DNA from: Deltaproteobacteria bacterium
GTDB lineage: Bacteria > JADJOY01
DNA length: 64,000 nucleotides
Direction of reading: 5' to 3'
NCBI GenBank assembly: GCA_016713535.1
Contig: JADJOY010000029.1
Coordinates: forward strand, 86,511 to 150,510
Shown here: piece by piece, positions 57,311-64,000 of the stretch
Position numbering within the stretch: the first letter of the stretch is position 1
Layout: each line of letters opens with the position of its first letter
Notes under the pieces: generated by a model
What the model was told of the DNA's origin: nothing
Seen by the model: the letters and a program-made list of their open reading frames with translations, nothing else
The model's database searches: none
Program-made: the position numbers and the translations under genes

Positions 57311-58753
57311 TCACATGCCGCCGCCGCTCGCGGCGGCGCCCGTGGCGCCCGATGTCTCCGCGGCCGCGCCGCTCGAGGTCGCGCCCGCCATCGAGCTCGC
57401 CGAAGCCGGCTGCATGCGTCCGCTCGTCGGCGCGCCGCCGCGCATCGGCGCCGCGCCGGCGACGTTCACGCCACCGGTCGGCGCGAGCGACACCTCGTCG
57501 CGGGCGATCGCGACGCGGTGCGCGTCGGCGAGGGTGAGGAGGTAGCCCTCCTCGTCGCCGATGTAGCCCACGTTCGCCCTCGAGCACCGCGGCGAAGGGG
57601 ACGTTGCCGACTCGGTACTGGGCGAGTGTCGCCTCCGCCGTCGCCTGCGACTGCACCAGCAGGCCACCGGTGTGGAGCTCGAGGTGTCGAGGAGCGCCGC
57701 GAGCACCGCACGGCGCTCGGCGACCCGGAGCGCCAGCTCGTGGCGGATCGCCTCGACGCCGCGGGCCTGCGCCGACGATCGCGCTTCGTTCTCGGTCACC
57801 GCCGGTCCCTGCTTCGACGCCGACCACAGCGGCACGTTCACCGAGAGCCCGGAGGCCACATCGGCTCGAGCGAGCCGCGCGGCATGACGCCGGCGTTCAC
57901 CGCGAAGTCGGGGTACTGCTCGCGGCGCGCGAGGTCGAGGCGCTTGCCGGCCCGCGCGCTCGCGAGCTGCGCCAGCGCGAGCTCCGGGCTGCGCGCCTCG
58001 GCGTCGGCGAGGTCGTCCTCGGGGCTCCGCACCCGCGGCGTGCCGAGCTCGGTGAGCGCGGCGGCCGTGGCCACCTCGTCGTCGAGGGGGCGGTCCCGGA
58101 GCCGGTTCAGGGTTTGGACCGCGGTGCGCTGGTCGGCGCCGAGGGCGAAGCGGCGCTGGCGGATCCGGTTGAGCTCGAGCTGGGCGCGCAGCACGTCGGA
58201 CTGGGCGCCGGCGCCGATCTCGTAACGCGAGCGCGCGAGCTCGATCGACTGCTGCCACACCACCTCGAGGCGGTCGGCGAGCCGAAGGCGCTCGCGCGCC
58301 AGCACCAGATCGAGGTAGGCGCGCGCCACCTCGGCCCGCGTCGAGAGCCGGATCCGGCCCACGTTGGCGTCGGCCTCGGCGCTCCCGAGCTCCGCCACCT
58401 CGGCCCGCAGCCCGCGCTTGCCCGGCCATGGCAGCCCCTGGCTCACCATCACCTGATAGAAGCTCGTCTCCATCGTGCCGATCTGGATGGAGTCGAAGCC
58501 GTCGTTCTGGATGCCGAGGGTGAGCACCCGGATCGGGGAGCGCGCTCGCTTGCGAGACCCGCTCGCGCTCGGCGCGCACCAGGTCCTCGGCCTGCCGGAT
58601 CTCGGCGCGCGCCGCGAGGCTCTCCTCGACCAGGGCGCCGAGGCGCGGATCGGCGGCGCCGAACGGCGCGTCGGACGAGTCGCCGGCGGCGCGCGCCGCG
58701 GGAGTGGCGGCGAGCGCGAGCGTCAGGGTGACGAGGAGCGGCGCGAGGCGCAT
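57311..58753 (-). CDS. CusC/TolC-type outer membrane efflux protein (frameshifted)
   Basis: About 480 residues from ATG 58753 (MRLAPLLVTLTLALAATPAA, signal peptide). Domains of the outer-membrane efflux family: ARAEIRQAEDLVRAERERVS, then in a second frame LTLGIQNDGFDSIQIGTMET, YLDLVLARERLRLADRLEV and GAGAQSDVLRAQLELNRIRQ, then back to SGLSVNVPLWSASKQGPA. Indels near 58545, 57845, 57690 and 57576. The C-terminal 50 residues are Ala/Gly/Met-rich (APMRGGAPTSGRMQPA). It forms the trimeric outer-membrane channel. The sigma54-type promoter lies 32 bp upstream of the start. Confidence 0.85.
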   Translation of the reverse strand: MRLAPLLVTLTLALAATPAARAAGDSSDAPFGAADPRLGALVEESLAARAEIRQAEDLVRAERERVSQASALPDPGAHPRHPERRLRLHPDRHDGDELLSGDGEPGAAMAGQARAAGRGGGARERRGRRQRGPDPALDAGRGGARLPRSGAGARAPSARRPPRGGVAAVDRARALALRDRRRRPVRRAARPARAQPDPPAPLRPRRRPAHRGPNPEPAPGPPPRRRGGHGRRAHRARHAAGAEPRGRPRRRRGAQPGARAGAARERAGRQAPRPRAPRAVPRLRGERRRHAARLARADVASGLSVNVPLWSASKQGPAVTENEARSSAQARGVEAIRHELALRVAERRAVLAALLDTSSSTPVACWCSRRRRRRRHSPSTESATSPSPRCSRANVGYIGDEEGYLLTLADAHRVAIARDEVSLAPTGGVNVAGAAPMRGGAPTSGRMQPASASSMAGATSSGAAAETSGATGAAASGGGM

Positions 58754-58784
58754 GACGGTTCCGGTCGGCAAGGGCGGCCGACGC

Positions 58785-58800
58785 TGCAGGATCGTTGCCA
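58785..58800 (-). promoter_or_regulatory. Sigma54 (-24/-12) promoter candidate for the cusCBA-like operon
   Basis: On the minus strand TGGCAACGATCCTGCA: the invariant GG (-24) and GC (-12) are exactly 10 bp apart, and 13 of the 16 positions fit TGGCACG-N4-TTGCA loosely (mismatches at three). The predicted start would be near 58774, about 21 nt before the cusC-like ATG. Supported by the NtrC-type regulator encoded at 61466 and by the TGTGAC-N7-GTCACA palindrome about 170 bp upstream. Confidence 0.6.
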
Positions 58801-58934
58801 GGCGGCGTCTCGATTCAAGGCTCGCACGCTCGCGCGATTCTGCGGTGACTCCAGCGAATGGGCTCGATGCCGCCGCGACCGGGGTGGCACGCCAGGGCCC
58901 CGCCGCGCCGCGAACCGTGATCGCGCCGGCTACC

Positions 58935-58953
58935 TGTGACCGAAACCGTCACA
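58935..58953. promoter_or_regulatory. TGTGAC-N7-GTCACA palindrome, probable activator site
   Basis: TGTGAC at 58935-58940 and GTCACA at 58948-58953, separated by seven bases (CGAAACC). The same arms and spacing recur at 61385-61403; no third copy was noticed. It lies about 170 bp upstream of the predicted cus operon start, the usual distance for an enhancer site of an NtrC-type activator, and only 32 bp before the relic gene on the plus strand. The 9-bp gap between TGTGA and TCACA is not the 6-bp gap of CRP sites. Confidence 0.6.
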
Positions 58954-58984
58954 CCGGCGGTGCATCGAGGGTCCCGGATGGGAG

Positions 58985-59240
58985 GTGCCGGGAGTGGAGG
59001 CCGTCGCCGCCTCCTACGATGCCCGGGTCGAGGAGCTTGACGGACTCGTGGCCGAGCACGAGCAAGTGAAGAGCGACGAGCGGAGGATTCACGTCGGCCT
59101 GAAGCCCCGGCGCGAAAGCGCCGGGGTGGGGAAGGATCAACACTGCACCGCGATCATCCGGGCCGCGCGGAGGGCTTCGGACGGACCTGCGGGACGCGGC
59201 GGCGTGGCACGGGGCGAGGGCGGCCGAGCTGAGCCGCTGA
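58985..59240 (+). pseudogene. Relic copy of the small coiled-coil periplasmic protein
   Basis: Frame from GTG 58985 reads ASYDARVEELDGLVAEHEQV, clearly similar to ASEYEARIQELDGVVAEHEQ in the 60743-61132 protein. After a frameshift near 59180 the next frame reads LRDAAAWHGARAAELSR-stop, matching the intact protein's MRELADWHKARAAELQK end. The signal peptide of the intact copy is absent. So this is a duplicated gene, on the opposite strand to its paralogue, that has lost its start and reading frame, or carries one assembly error plus a true 5-prime truncation. Confidence 0.65.
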
Positions 59241-59354
59241 CCGCGCGTCGATCGGCCCGGGGCTCATCCTCGCGACGCCGGGCCGACGCACGCCGCCATC
59301 CGGTGGCGGCCTCGCCACACGGTGTTCTCGAACGACGCTGGTCAGCGTGCCGGC

Positions 59355-59696
59355 TCAGCCTCGCCGATCGGACCGGTACCCGGAAGCCGGCCGCGCGGCG
59401 AGGAGGATCTCGCGGGCCTCGGCCTTGCCGTCCTCCACCGCGAACTTCACGACCACCCGGTCGGAAGGCCGGACGTCCGCACCAGTCGCCGGTGCGTCGC
59501 CCAGCTTGAACGTGGTCTCGCTCGTGAGCTGGATCGAGCGCACGCTTCCGTCCGTCGCCTTCACCTCGATGTGGCTCGCGTCGACGGCGACGACCGAGCC
59601 CATCACCTTGTGCTCGTGCCCCTCGTGGGCCAGCGCCGGTGGGCTGAAGCCGAGCAACAGGCTGAACACGACCTCTCGACTCACGCTCGCTCCCAT
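59355..59696 (-). CDS. Small periplasmic metal-binding-like protein
   Basis: 113 residues from ATG 59696. A short signal peptide (REVVFSLLLGFSPPALA) is followed at once by HEGHEHKVMGSVV, a His/Met-rich N-terminus expected to bind copper or a similar metal. The rest resembles an OB-like DUF5666 domain: VVAVDASHIEVKATDGSVRS and ATGADVRPSDRVVVKFAVED. It sits between the cytochrome c and the relic gene in the copper island and is probably a periplasmic metal-handling protein. The exact role is inference. Confidence 0.72.
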   Translation of the reverse strand: MGASVSREVVFSLLLGFSPPALAHEGHEHKVMGSVVAVDASHIEVKATDGSVRSIQLTSETTFKLGDAPATGADVRPSDRVVVKFAVEDGKAEAREILLAARPASGYRSDRRG

Positions 59697-59741
59697 CGTC
59701 AGCCTCCTGCCGCCGTTCGTGTGAGGGTCCCGTCCGGCTGT

Positions 59742-60370
59742 TCAAGGGCAGTGGTCCGCCGTGGCAGCGGGCGCCTCGCCACCGTTCAGGAAACGCCGGC
59801 TCTCTTCCTCGTCCTGGCGCTCACGGGCGGTCTTCGGGTTCAGCCGCTCCATCTCCGCGATCTCGCCGGGGCCGAGCTCGGGGAGGTGGCGGATGAGTGT
59901 ACGAGATTCCAGCTCTCGGAGGTGGGCGAGGGGTCGCCGGTGCCCCAGGCCGGCATCGCCGTGAAACGGACACCGTTTTCGATGATGTAGAAGAGCTCGC
60001 CGTCGGTGAGGCGCTGGGTCGCGGCGAGTCGCATGTCGGGCGCGCGGGGGTACGTGCCGTTCACGATCGCCGTGTCTCCCCGGCCGTCATTTCCGTGGCA
60101 GATGGCGCAATGGTCGGCCCAGTGCTCGCGGCCAGCGCGCAGCGCCTCTTCGGTCCGGGGGAGCGGGTTCGGCATGTCGCGCATCGCGCGTGGGACGAGC
60201 AGATGCCGTGCGCGGCGCGCCACGATCGTCTCGAGGGCCGACGGCGCCGGTCGCGCGCCGATCCCGGCGTGGAACAGCGCCAGGGTCCCAGCCAGAGCGA
60301 CGACCCCCGCTCCGGCCAGGCCGATGAGTATTCCCGCGGCTAGCCGCGCACGCTGTGGGTCCCGCCTCAC
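59742..60370 (-). CDS. Membrane-anchored c-type cytochrome (frameshifted)
   Basis: About 209 residues from GTG 60370, overlapping the stop of the lipoprotein gene. An N-terminal helix (RLAAGILIGLAGAGVVALAG) anchors it. One haem site CAICH lies in HWADHCAICHGNDGRGDTAI, with Met ligand candidate in VRFTAMPAWGTGD. Near 59897 one base is missing: the frame ESWNLVHSS should continue as LIRHLPELGPGEIAEMERLN, ending at TGA 59742. Cytochromes of this form accompany copper-efflux genes in several lineages. It may carry electrons for periplasmic Cu(I) oxidation; this is inference. Confidence 0.8.
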
Positions 60371-60663
60371 GGGTGGACTCCGTTCCGTCGCAGCTCGTCC
60401 GCATCCACGGACGCCGCGACGGTCTCGGGTGGGTGCCGGTACCAACCAGGATCCTCGCGGTCCTCGGCCAGGTCCTCCCGAAGTGCGCCCGGTGGCGCGT
60501 CTCCCGGCTGAGCCGGTGTCCGGTCTTCGCTGCCCGCCCGCGGCGACGCGTGCGCCGCCGGGGTCGGCGGGTGATCGATCACCGCCGACGGCTGCATCGT
60601 GCTCCCCACGCAACCGCTGGCGACGAGCAGCCCCGTGATGGAGAGAACGGGACGTCGTGCCAC
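60367..60663 (-). CDS. Small lipoprotein of unknown function
   Basis: 98 residues from GTG 60663, chosen because AGGAGG lies 6 bp upstream. Lipobox VLSITGLLVASGC. The mature part is Pro/Asp-rich (PPTPAAHASPRAGSEDRTPA) and ends EDPGWYRHPPETVAASVDAD, with no Cys or Met cluster. Its stop overlaps the cytochrome start, so they are translationally coupled. Not recognised; probably an outer-membrane-anchored accessory to the cytochrome. Confidence 0.7.
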   Translation of the reverse strand: MARRPVLSITGLLVASGCVGSTMQPSAVIDHPPTPAAHASPRAGSEDRTPAQPGDAPPGALREDLAEDREDPGWYRHPPETVAASVDADELRRNGVHP

Positions 60664-60742
60664 CGAGAACCTCCTGCGAGGCCACGGGCGGCGCGCCGAT
60701 CGCGCGCCGCCCGCCACGCGCCGGATCGCGTGATCGGCTCGT

Positions 60743-61132
60743 TCACTTCTGCAGCTCGGCGGCCCGCGCCTTGTGCCAGTCCGCGAGCTCTCGCATGTCG
60801 CCCTGCAGCTTCTTCGTGTCCTGGATGATCCGATCGCAGTGCTTCTCCATCTCCTTGTTCTGCGGGGTCGGAGTGAGCCTCGGATTGACGAAGAAGCGGT
60901 GCTGGTCGCGCTTCATCTGCTCGTGCTCGGCGACGACTCCGTCGAGCTCCTGGATGCGCGCCTCGTACTCGCTCGCGCGCGCGAGGTGATCCTCAGCGAC
61001 CTTCGCCGGATCGTTCGCGACCTGCGCCGCCTGGTTGGCGGCGGCGGGCTCTTGCGCGCGCGCCGAGCTCGGAGGCGCGGAGATCACCGCCAGAAGAACG
61101 AGCGGGACGACTTGTTTGACGAGCGTTGTCAT
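60743..61132 (-). CDS. Small coiled-coil periplasmic protein of the copper island
   Basis: 129 residues from ATG 61132. Signal peptide KQVVPLVLLAVISAPPSSARA. The mature protein is almost wholly helical with heptad-like Leu/Ala/Glu pattern: YEARIQELDGVVAEHEQMKR, NKEMEKHCDRIIQDTKKLQG and ELADWHKARAAELQK, with His and one Cys that might bind metal. Not recognised as a named family. A relic copy lies at 58985. The gene heads the minus-strand unit of lipoprotein, cytochrome and His-rich protein and has its own sigma54-type promoter. Confidence 0.75.
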   Translation of the reverse strand: MTTLVKQVVPLVLLAVISAPPSSARAQEPAAANQAAQVANDPAKVAEDHLARASEYEARIQELDGVVAEHEQMKRDQHRFFVNPRLTPTPQNKEMEKHCDRIIQDTKKLQGDMRELADWHKARAAELQK

Positions 61133-61196
61133 GGCGTCTCCTCTGGGCGGATCCGAGTGAGGTCCGCCGGATGAGTGGGGCCGGACGCTCACCAGG

Positions 61197-61212
61197 AGCA
61201 AGTGCCGTACCG
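61197..61212 (-). promoter_or_regulatory. Sigma54 (-24/-12) promoter candidate
   Basis: On the minus strand CGGTACG-GCAC-TTGCT: GG and GC are exactly 10 bp apart and only two positions differ from TGGCACG-N4-TTGCW. Predicted start near 61186, about 54 nt before the coiled-coil protein ATG. It is the best promoter match in the window and lies between the regulator and the structural genes it would control. Confidence 0.7.
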
Positions 61213-61465
61213 GGACCCGTGATCGCCCCCGGGCGCGTGTGCGTGGCGCTGGAGGTCGGGCCTCGAAGGCGATCTCCCAGTCGATTTGCGAGCCGACCGA
61301 TCCAGATCCCGAGCCGGGGAGCCGCGAGCGCCAGGGCTTGGACGGGACGACGAGCGACCCGCGAGGGGGACGGCGGACATCCCGTGTGACGCCGCGGGTC
61401 ACATCTTCACGCGGGGCTCATCCCGCCTTCACCGAGGAAGCGGGTGGGCGCGCCGCGCGGGCTCG
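61213..61465. other. Intergenic region after the response regulator
   Basis: About 250 bp between the sigma54-type promoter and the response-regulator stop codon. It holds the TGTGAC-N7-GTCACA palindrome at its right side and otherwise only GC-rich sequence with no convincing open frame or terminator. Confidence 0.5.
61385..61403. promoter_or_regulatory. TGTGAC-N7-GTCACA palindrome, probable activator site
   Basis: TGTGAC at 61385-61390 and GTCACA at 61398-61403, spacer GCCGCGG. Arms and spacing are the same as at 58935-58953. Its centre lies about 208 bp upstream of the predicted sigma54 start, a normal enhancer distance for an NtrC-family activator. Confidence 0.6.
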
Positions 61466-62922
61466 TCACTCGCCGCGGTCGCGATACGCGTCGGTGCTGA
61501 GCCCGTAGCGGCGCACCAGGCGGTGCAGGCTCTCGCGCTCCATGCCGGCGTGCTGCGCGGCGCGGGTGACGTTGCCGCCGAACTGCCGGAGCAGCTCCTC
61601 CAGGTACTCCCGCGACGCGCGGTCGCGGGCGACCTCGAGGGCCTTGCGATAGGTGAGCTGGGCCAGGCTCGAGCCGAAGCCGTTCGCGCGGCGCGCGCGG
61701 CGGCCGCCGCGGCGGGCCCGGCGACCACCTCGTCGGGGAGCGCCTCGAGGTGGACCCGCCTCTCGTCGGTGACGGCGAGCGCGCGCTCGACGGCGTTCTC
61801 GAGCTCGCGGACGTTGCCGGGCCACGCGTAGCGGAGCAGCGCGGCGAGGGCGTCGGCCGAGAAGCCCTCCACCGCCGGGGCGGAGGCCGTCGCTCGGGTC
61901 GCGTGCCCGGGCTTGCGCTGGTGGACATCGAGGAAATGCGCCGCGAGCAGCGGGATGTCGTCGGCGCGCTCGGCGAGCGACGGCAGACGGATCGGGAACA
62001 CGTTGAGGCGGAAGAAGAGATCCTCGCGGAAGCGGCCCTCGGCGACCGCCGCGCGCAGGTCGACGTTGGTGGCCGCGATGACGCGCACGTCGACCTTGCG
62101 TTCGTGCGCGGCGCCGACCGGCCGGATCGCGCGCTCCTGGAGGGCGCGGTTGAGCTTGACCTGGAGCGAAAGCGGCAGCTCGGCGATCTCGTCGAGGAAC
62201 ACGGTGCCGTGGCTCGCCTCCTCGAAGAGGCCGCGGCGGTCGGTGGCGGCGCCGGTGAAGGCGCCGCGGACGTGGCCGAAGAGCTCCGACTCGACGAGGT
62301 TCTCCGGGATCGCGCCGCAGTTGATCGCGACGAACGGCCCACCCTGGCGCTCGCTCGCGTGGTGGATGCCGCGCGCGACGCCCTCCTTGCCGGTGCCGCT
62401 CTCGCCGGTGACCATCACGGTCACGTCGCTCGCCGCCGCGCGCGCCATGAGCTCGAAGACCTTGCGCATGGGCTCGCTGCGGCCCACGAGCCCCTCGAAG
62501 CGGGTGCTGCCGGCGAGCGCCCTGCGCAGGTCGCGAGCCTCGTCGCGCAGCCGCTTGCGCTCGGCGGCCTTGGTGACCGTGAGCAGCGCCTCGTCGGGGT
62601 CGAAGGGCTTGGCGAGGTAGTCGTAGGCGCCCTGCTTCATCGCCTCGACGGCCTTGTCGATGGTGCCGAACGCGGTCATCAGCACCACCTCGATCTCCGG
62701 CCGTGCGCGCTTCACCTCGCGCAGGAGCTCGAAGCCGTCGGCGCCCGGCATGCGGATGTCCGAGACCACCACGTCGAAGTCACCGTTGACCGCGAGCGAG
62801 ATCGCCTGCGCGCCGTCGGCGGCGGTCTCGACGTCGAAGTCGGGCCAGAGGATCTTGCGGAAGAGCGAGAGGATCGTGTCCTTGTCGTCGGCGATCAGCA
62901 CCCGGGTCCGGCTCGTGGTCAT
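61466..62922 (-). CDS. NtrC-family sigma54-dependent response regulator (one frameshift)
   Basis: About 485 residues from ATG 62922. Receiver: VLIADDKDTILSLFRKIL with the acidic pair, phospho-acceptor in VVVSDIRMPGADGFELL, Lys in AKPFDPDEA. AAA+ core: VTGESGTGKEGVARGIHHAS (Walker A), GHVRGAFTGAATDRRG (the GAFTGA sigma54-contact loop), GTVFLDEIAELPLSLQ (Walker B). The Fis-type DNA-binding end is in another frame after an indel near 61690: LLRQFGGNVTRAAQHAGMER. Pairs with the histidine kinase, whose stop overlaps its ATG. Probable activator of the two sigma54 promoters. Confidence 0.92.
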
Positions 62923-64000
62923 GGAGCGATCCTTGGGGGGCCGGGGGAGGAGCGGCCGGTGGTGGCGGCGGGAGGCCGGCGCGGCAGCCACACCACGGCG
63001 CGGGTACCGCGCTCGCGGCCGGGCTCGAGGCGGATCGTGCCGCCGTGGGCCTCGACGATCGCGAGCGACACCGCGAGCCCGGAGCCCGGTCCCGCGCGGC
63101 TTGGTGCTGAAGAAGGGGTCGAAGACGCGCGCGCGGTCGTGCTCGGGGACGCCCGGACCGCCGTCGGCGACGACCAGCGTCACACCGTCGCGCTCGGGGC
63201 TCACCTCGATGGCGATCGTGCCGCCCCGCGCGGTGGCTTCGGCGGCGTTGTGGACCAGGTTTCCCACCACCTGGCGGAGCTTGCGCTCGTCGCCCTCGAC
63301 CTCCGTCGCATCGCCGCCGGCGCCCGCAGTGGCGCGAGGTGGCTCGACCGCGAGACCCTCGAGCTTGCCGGTCTCGCCGATCCGCTCGAGCACCTCGGCG
63401 GCGAGCGCCGCGAGGTCCACCGGCGGGCGCTCGAGCCGCGCCGGGCGCGCCAGGTCGAGGAGACCCTCGACGATCCGCTGGCACTGGCGCGCCTCGTCCT
63501 CGACGATCTCGAGCTCCGCCTCGAGGCTCGCGGGCGCGGCGCCGCCCGCAGCGACCTCCTTCTTGAGCAGCTTGAGGTAGCCGAGGATCACGCCGAGCGG
63601 GTTGTTGATCTCGTGGGCCACGCCGGCGGCGATCTGACCCACCGCCGCGAGCCGCTGCGAGCGCACCAGCTCGTCTTGGTGGCGGGCGAGGTCGGTGGCC
63701 ATGCGGTTGAGGGTGTCGCCGAGGGCCGCGAACTCGTCGCTGCGGTCGAGGTCGATGCGGGCGGAGAGGTCGCCGCCGGCCATGCGCGTGGCGCCGGCGG
63801 CGAGCCGCGCCACCGGGCGCAGGATCGAGCGGCCGAGGAGGTACGCGACCGCGGCCGCCGCGACGATCGCCGATACGAAGAAGGCGATCTCCACGCGCCG
63901 GGCGCGGCTACGCAGCGCCTCGGCGTGGTCGAACGCGCGGTTGCGTTCGCGGCTCAGCTCGACGTGGAGCTCGTCGTGGAGCGCGACCGCCTGCTCGAGG
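62919..64000 (-). CDS. Sensor histidine kinase, partial (one frameshift)
   Basis: The start lies beyond the right edge. From the visible N-terminal side: a membrane helix (IAFFVSAIVAAAAVAYLLG), HAMP domain (RSILRPVARLAAGATRMAGG), HisKA with phospho-acceptor His in AAGVAHEINNPLGVILGYLK, and ATPase motifs NLVHNAAEATARGG (N box) and VVADGGPGVPEHDRARVFDP (G1, F). After one indel near 63093 the end reads TGSGLAVSLAIVEAHGGTIR (G2 box) and stops overlapping the regulator ATG. It resembles ZraS/AtoS-type kinases. The part sensing metal would lie in the missing periplasmic region. Confidence 0.92.

Noticed and set aside
58885-58901. TGGCACG on the plus strand before the relic gene, as a third sigma54 promoter
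   Set aside because: The -12 region is GGCC with no GC at the required distance; the relic gene gives no functional support.
58935-58953. CRP-type binding site
   Set aside because: The arms are separated by 9 bp between TGTGA and TCACA; CRP sites have 6.

Overview
The window is very GC-rich (about 70% by eye) bacterial DNA, densely coded, with many 4-bp start/stop overlaps. Ser/Thr kinase, PilZ, DUF4388/PATAN, GRAM and Sel1-type proteins, a long-form HisG and an NtrC-type regulator suggest a Myxococcota-like or other deltaproteobacterial lineage. This is inference: there is no rRNA or marker gene to settle it. No tRNA, rRNA, CRISPR array, insertion sequence or phage gene was seen.

Layout. 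0-6 kb: end of a histone-deacetylase-family gene, tatA/B-tatC, a Ser/Thr kinase fused to Sel1 repeats, a small membrane protein and a GNAT acetyltransferase. 5.9-12.5 kb (minus): a GT-C type membrane protein, SGNH hydrolase and DUF3943 protein with overlapping ends, then a lytic transglycosylase and an acyltransferase. 12.6-19.4 kb: a PQQ-type propeller lipoprotein, an AmgK-like sugar kinase, a DUF1963 protein, a Phd/PIN toxin-antitoxin pair, an EamA transporter and a MurU-like nucleotidyltransferase. 19.5-25.4 kb: two related DUF4388/J-like proteins flanking hisG. 25.8-32.1 kb: GH44 glucanase, zinc-ribbon membrane protein, a GRAM/pseudo-receiver/PilZ protein, a PilZ protein, a DUF192 lipoprotein and an SNF transporter. 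32.2-37.5 kb: a tightly overlapping surface-glycan operon (glycosyltransferase, methyltransferase, beta-helix acyltransferase, flippase, repeat protein, rubredoxin). 37.7-46 kb: metallophosphatase, TPR protein, DNA polymerase IV, VOC protein, ParB-like protein, AtuA-family protein. 46-52 kb: a large secreted protein and two glycosyltransferase genes.

52.3-64 kb is a probable copper/silver resistance island: CusC-, CusB- and CusA-like genes, then a small metal-binding periplasmic protein, cytochrome c, lipoprotein and coiled-coil periplasmic protein, then a sigma54-type response regulator and its histidine kinase. Both structural transcription units have a -24/-12 (sigma54) promoter candidate, and each is preceded by the same palindrome, TGTGAC-N7-GTCACA, about 170-210 bp upstream of the predicted start. 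This links the regulator pair to both units and is the most interesting system in the window.

Many genes carry single-base frameshifts, concentrated after 50 kb. Because adjacent frames encode intact domains, most are probably assembly errors rather than true pseudogenes; such genes are given here as single features spanning all frames. Several intergenic gaps hold dispersed GC-rich palindromic repeats, two of which supply the C-terminal codons of neighbouring genes.
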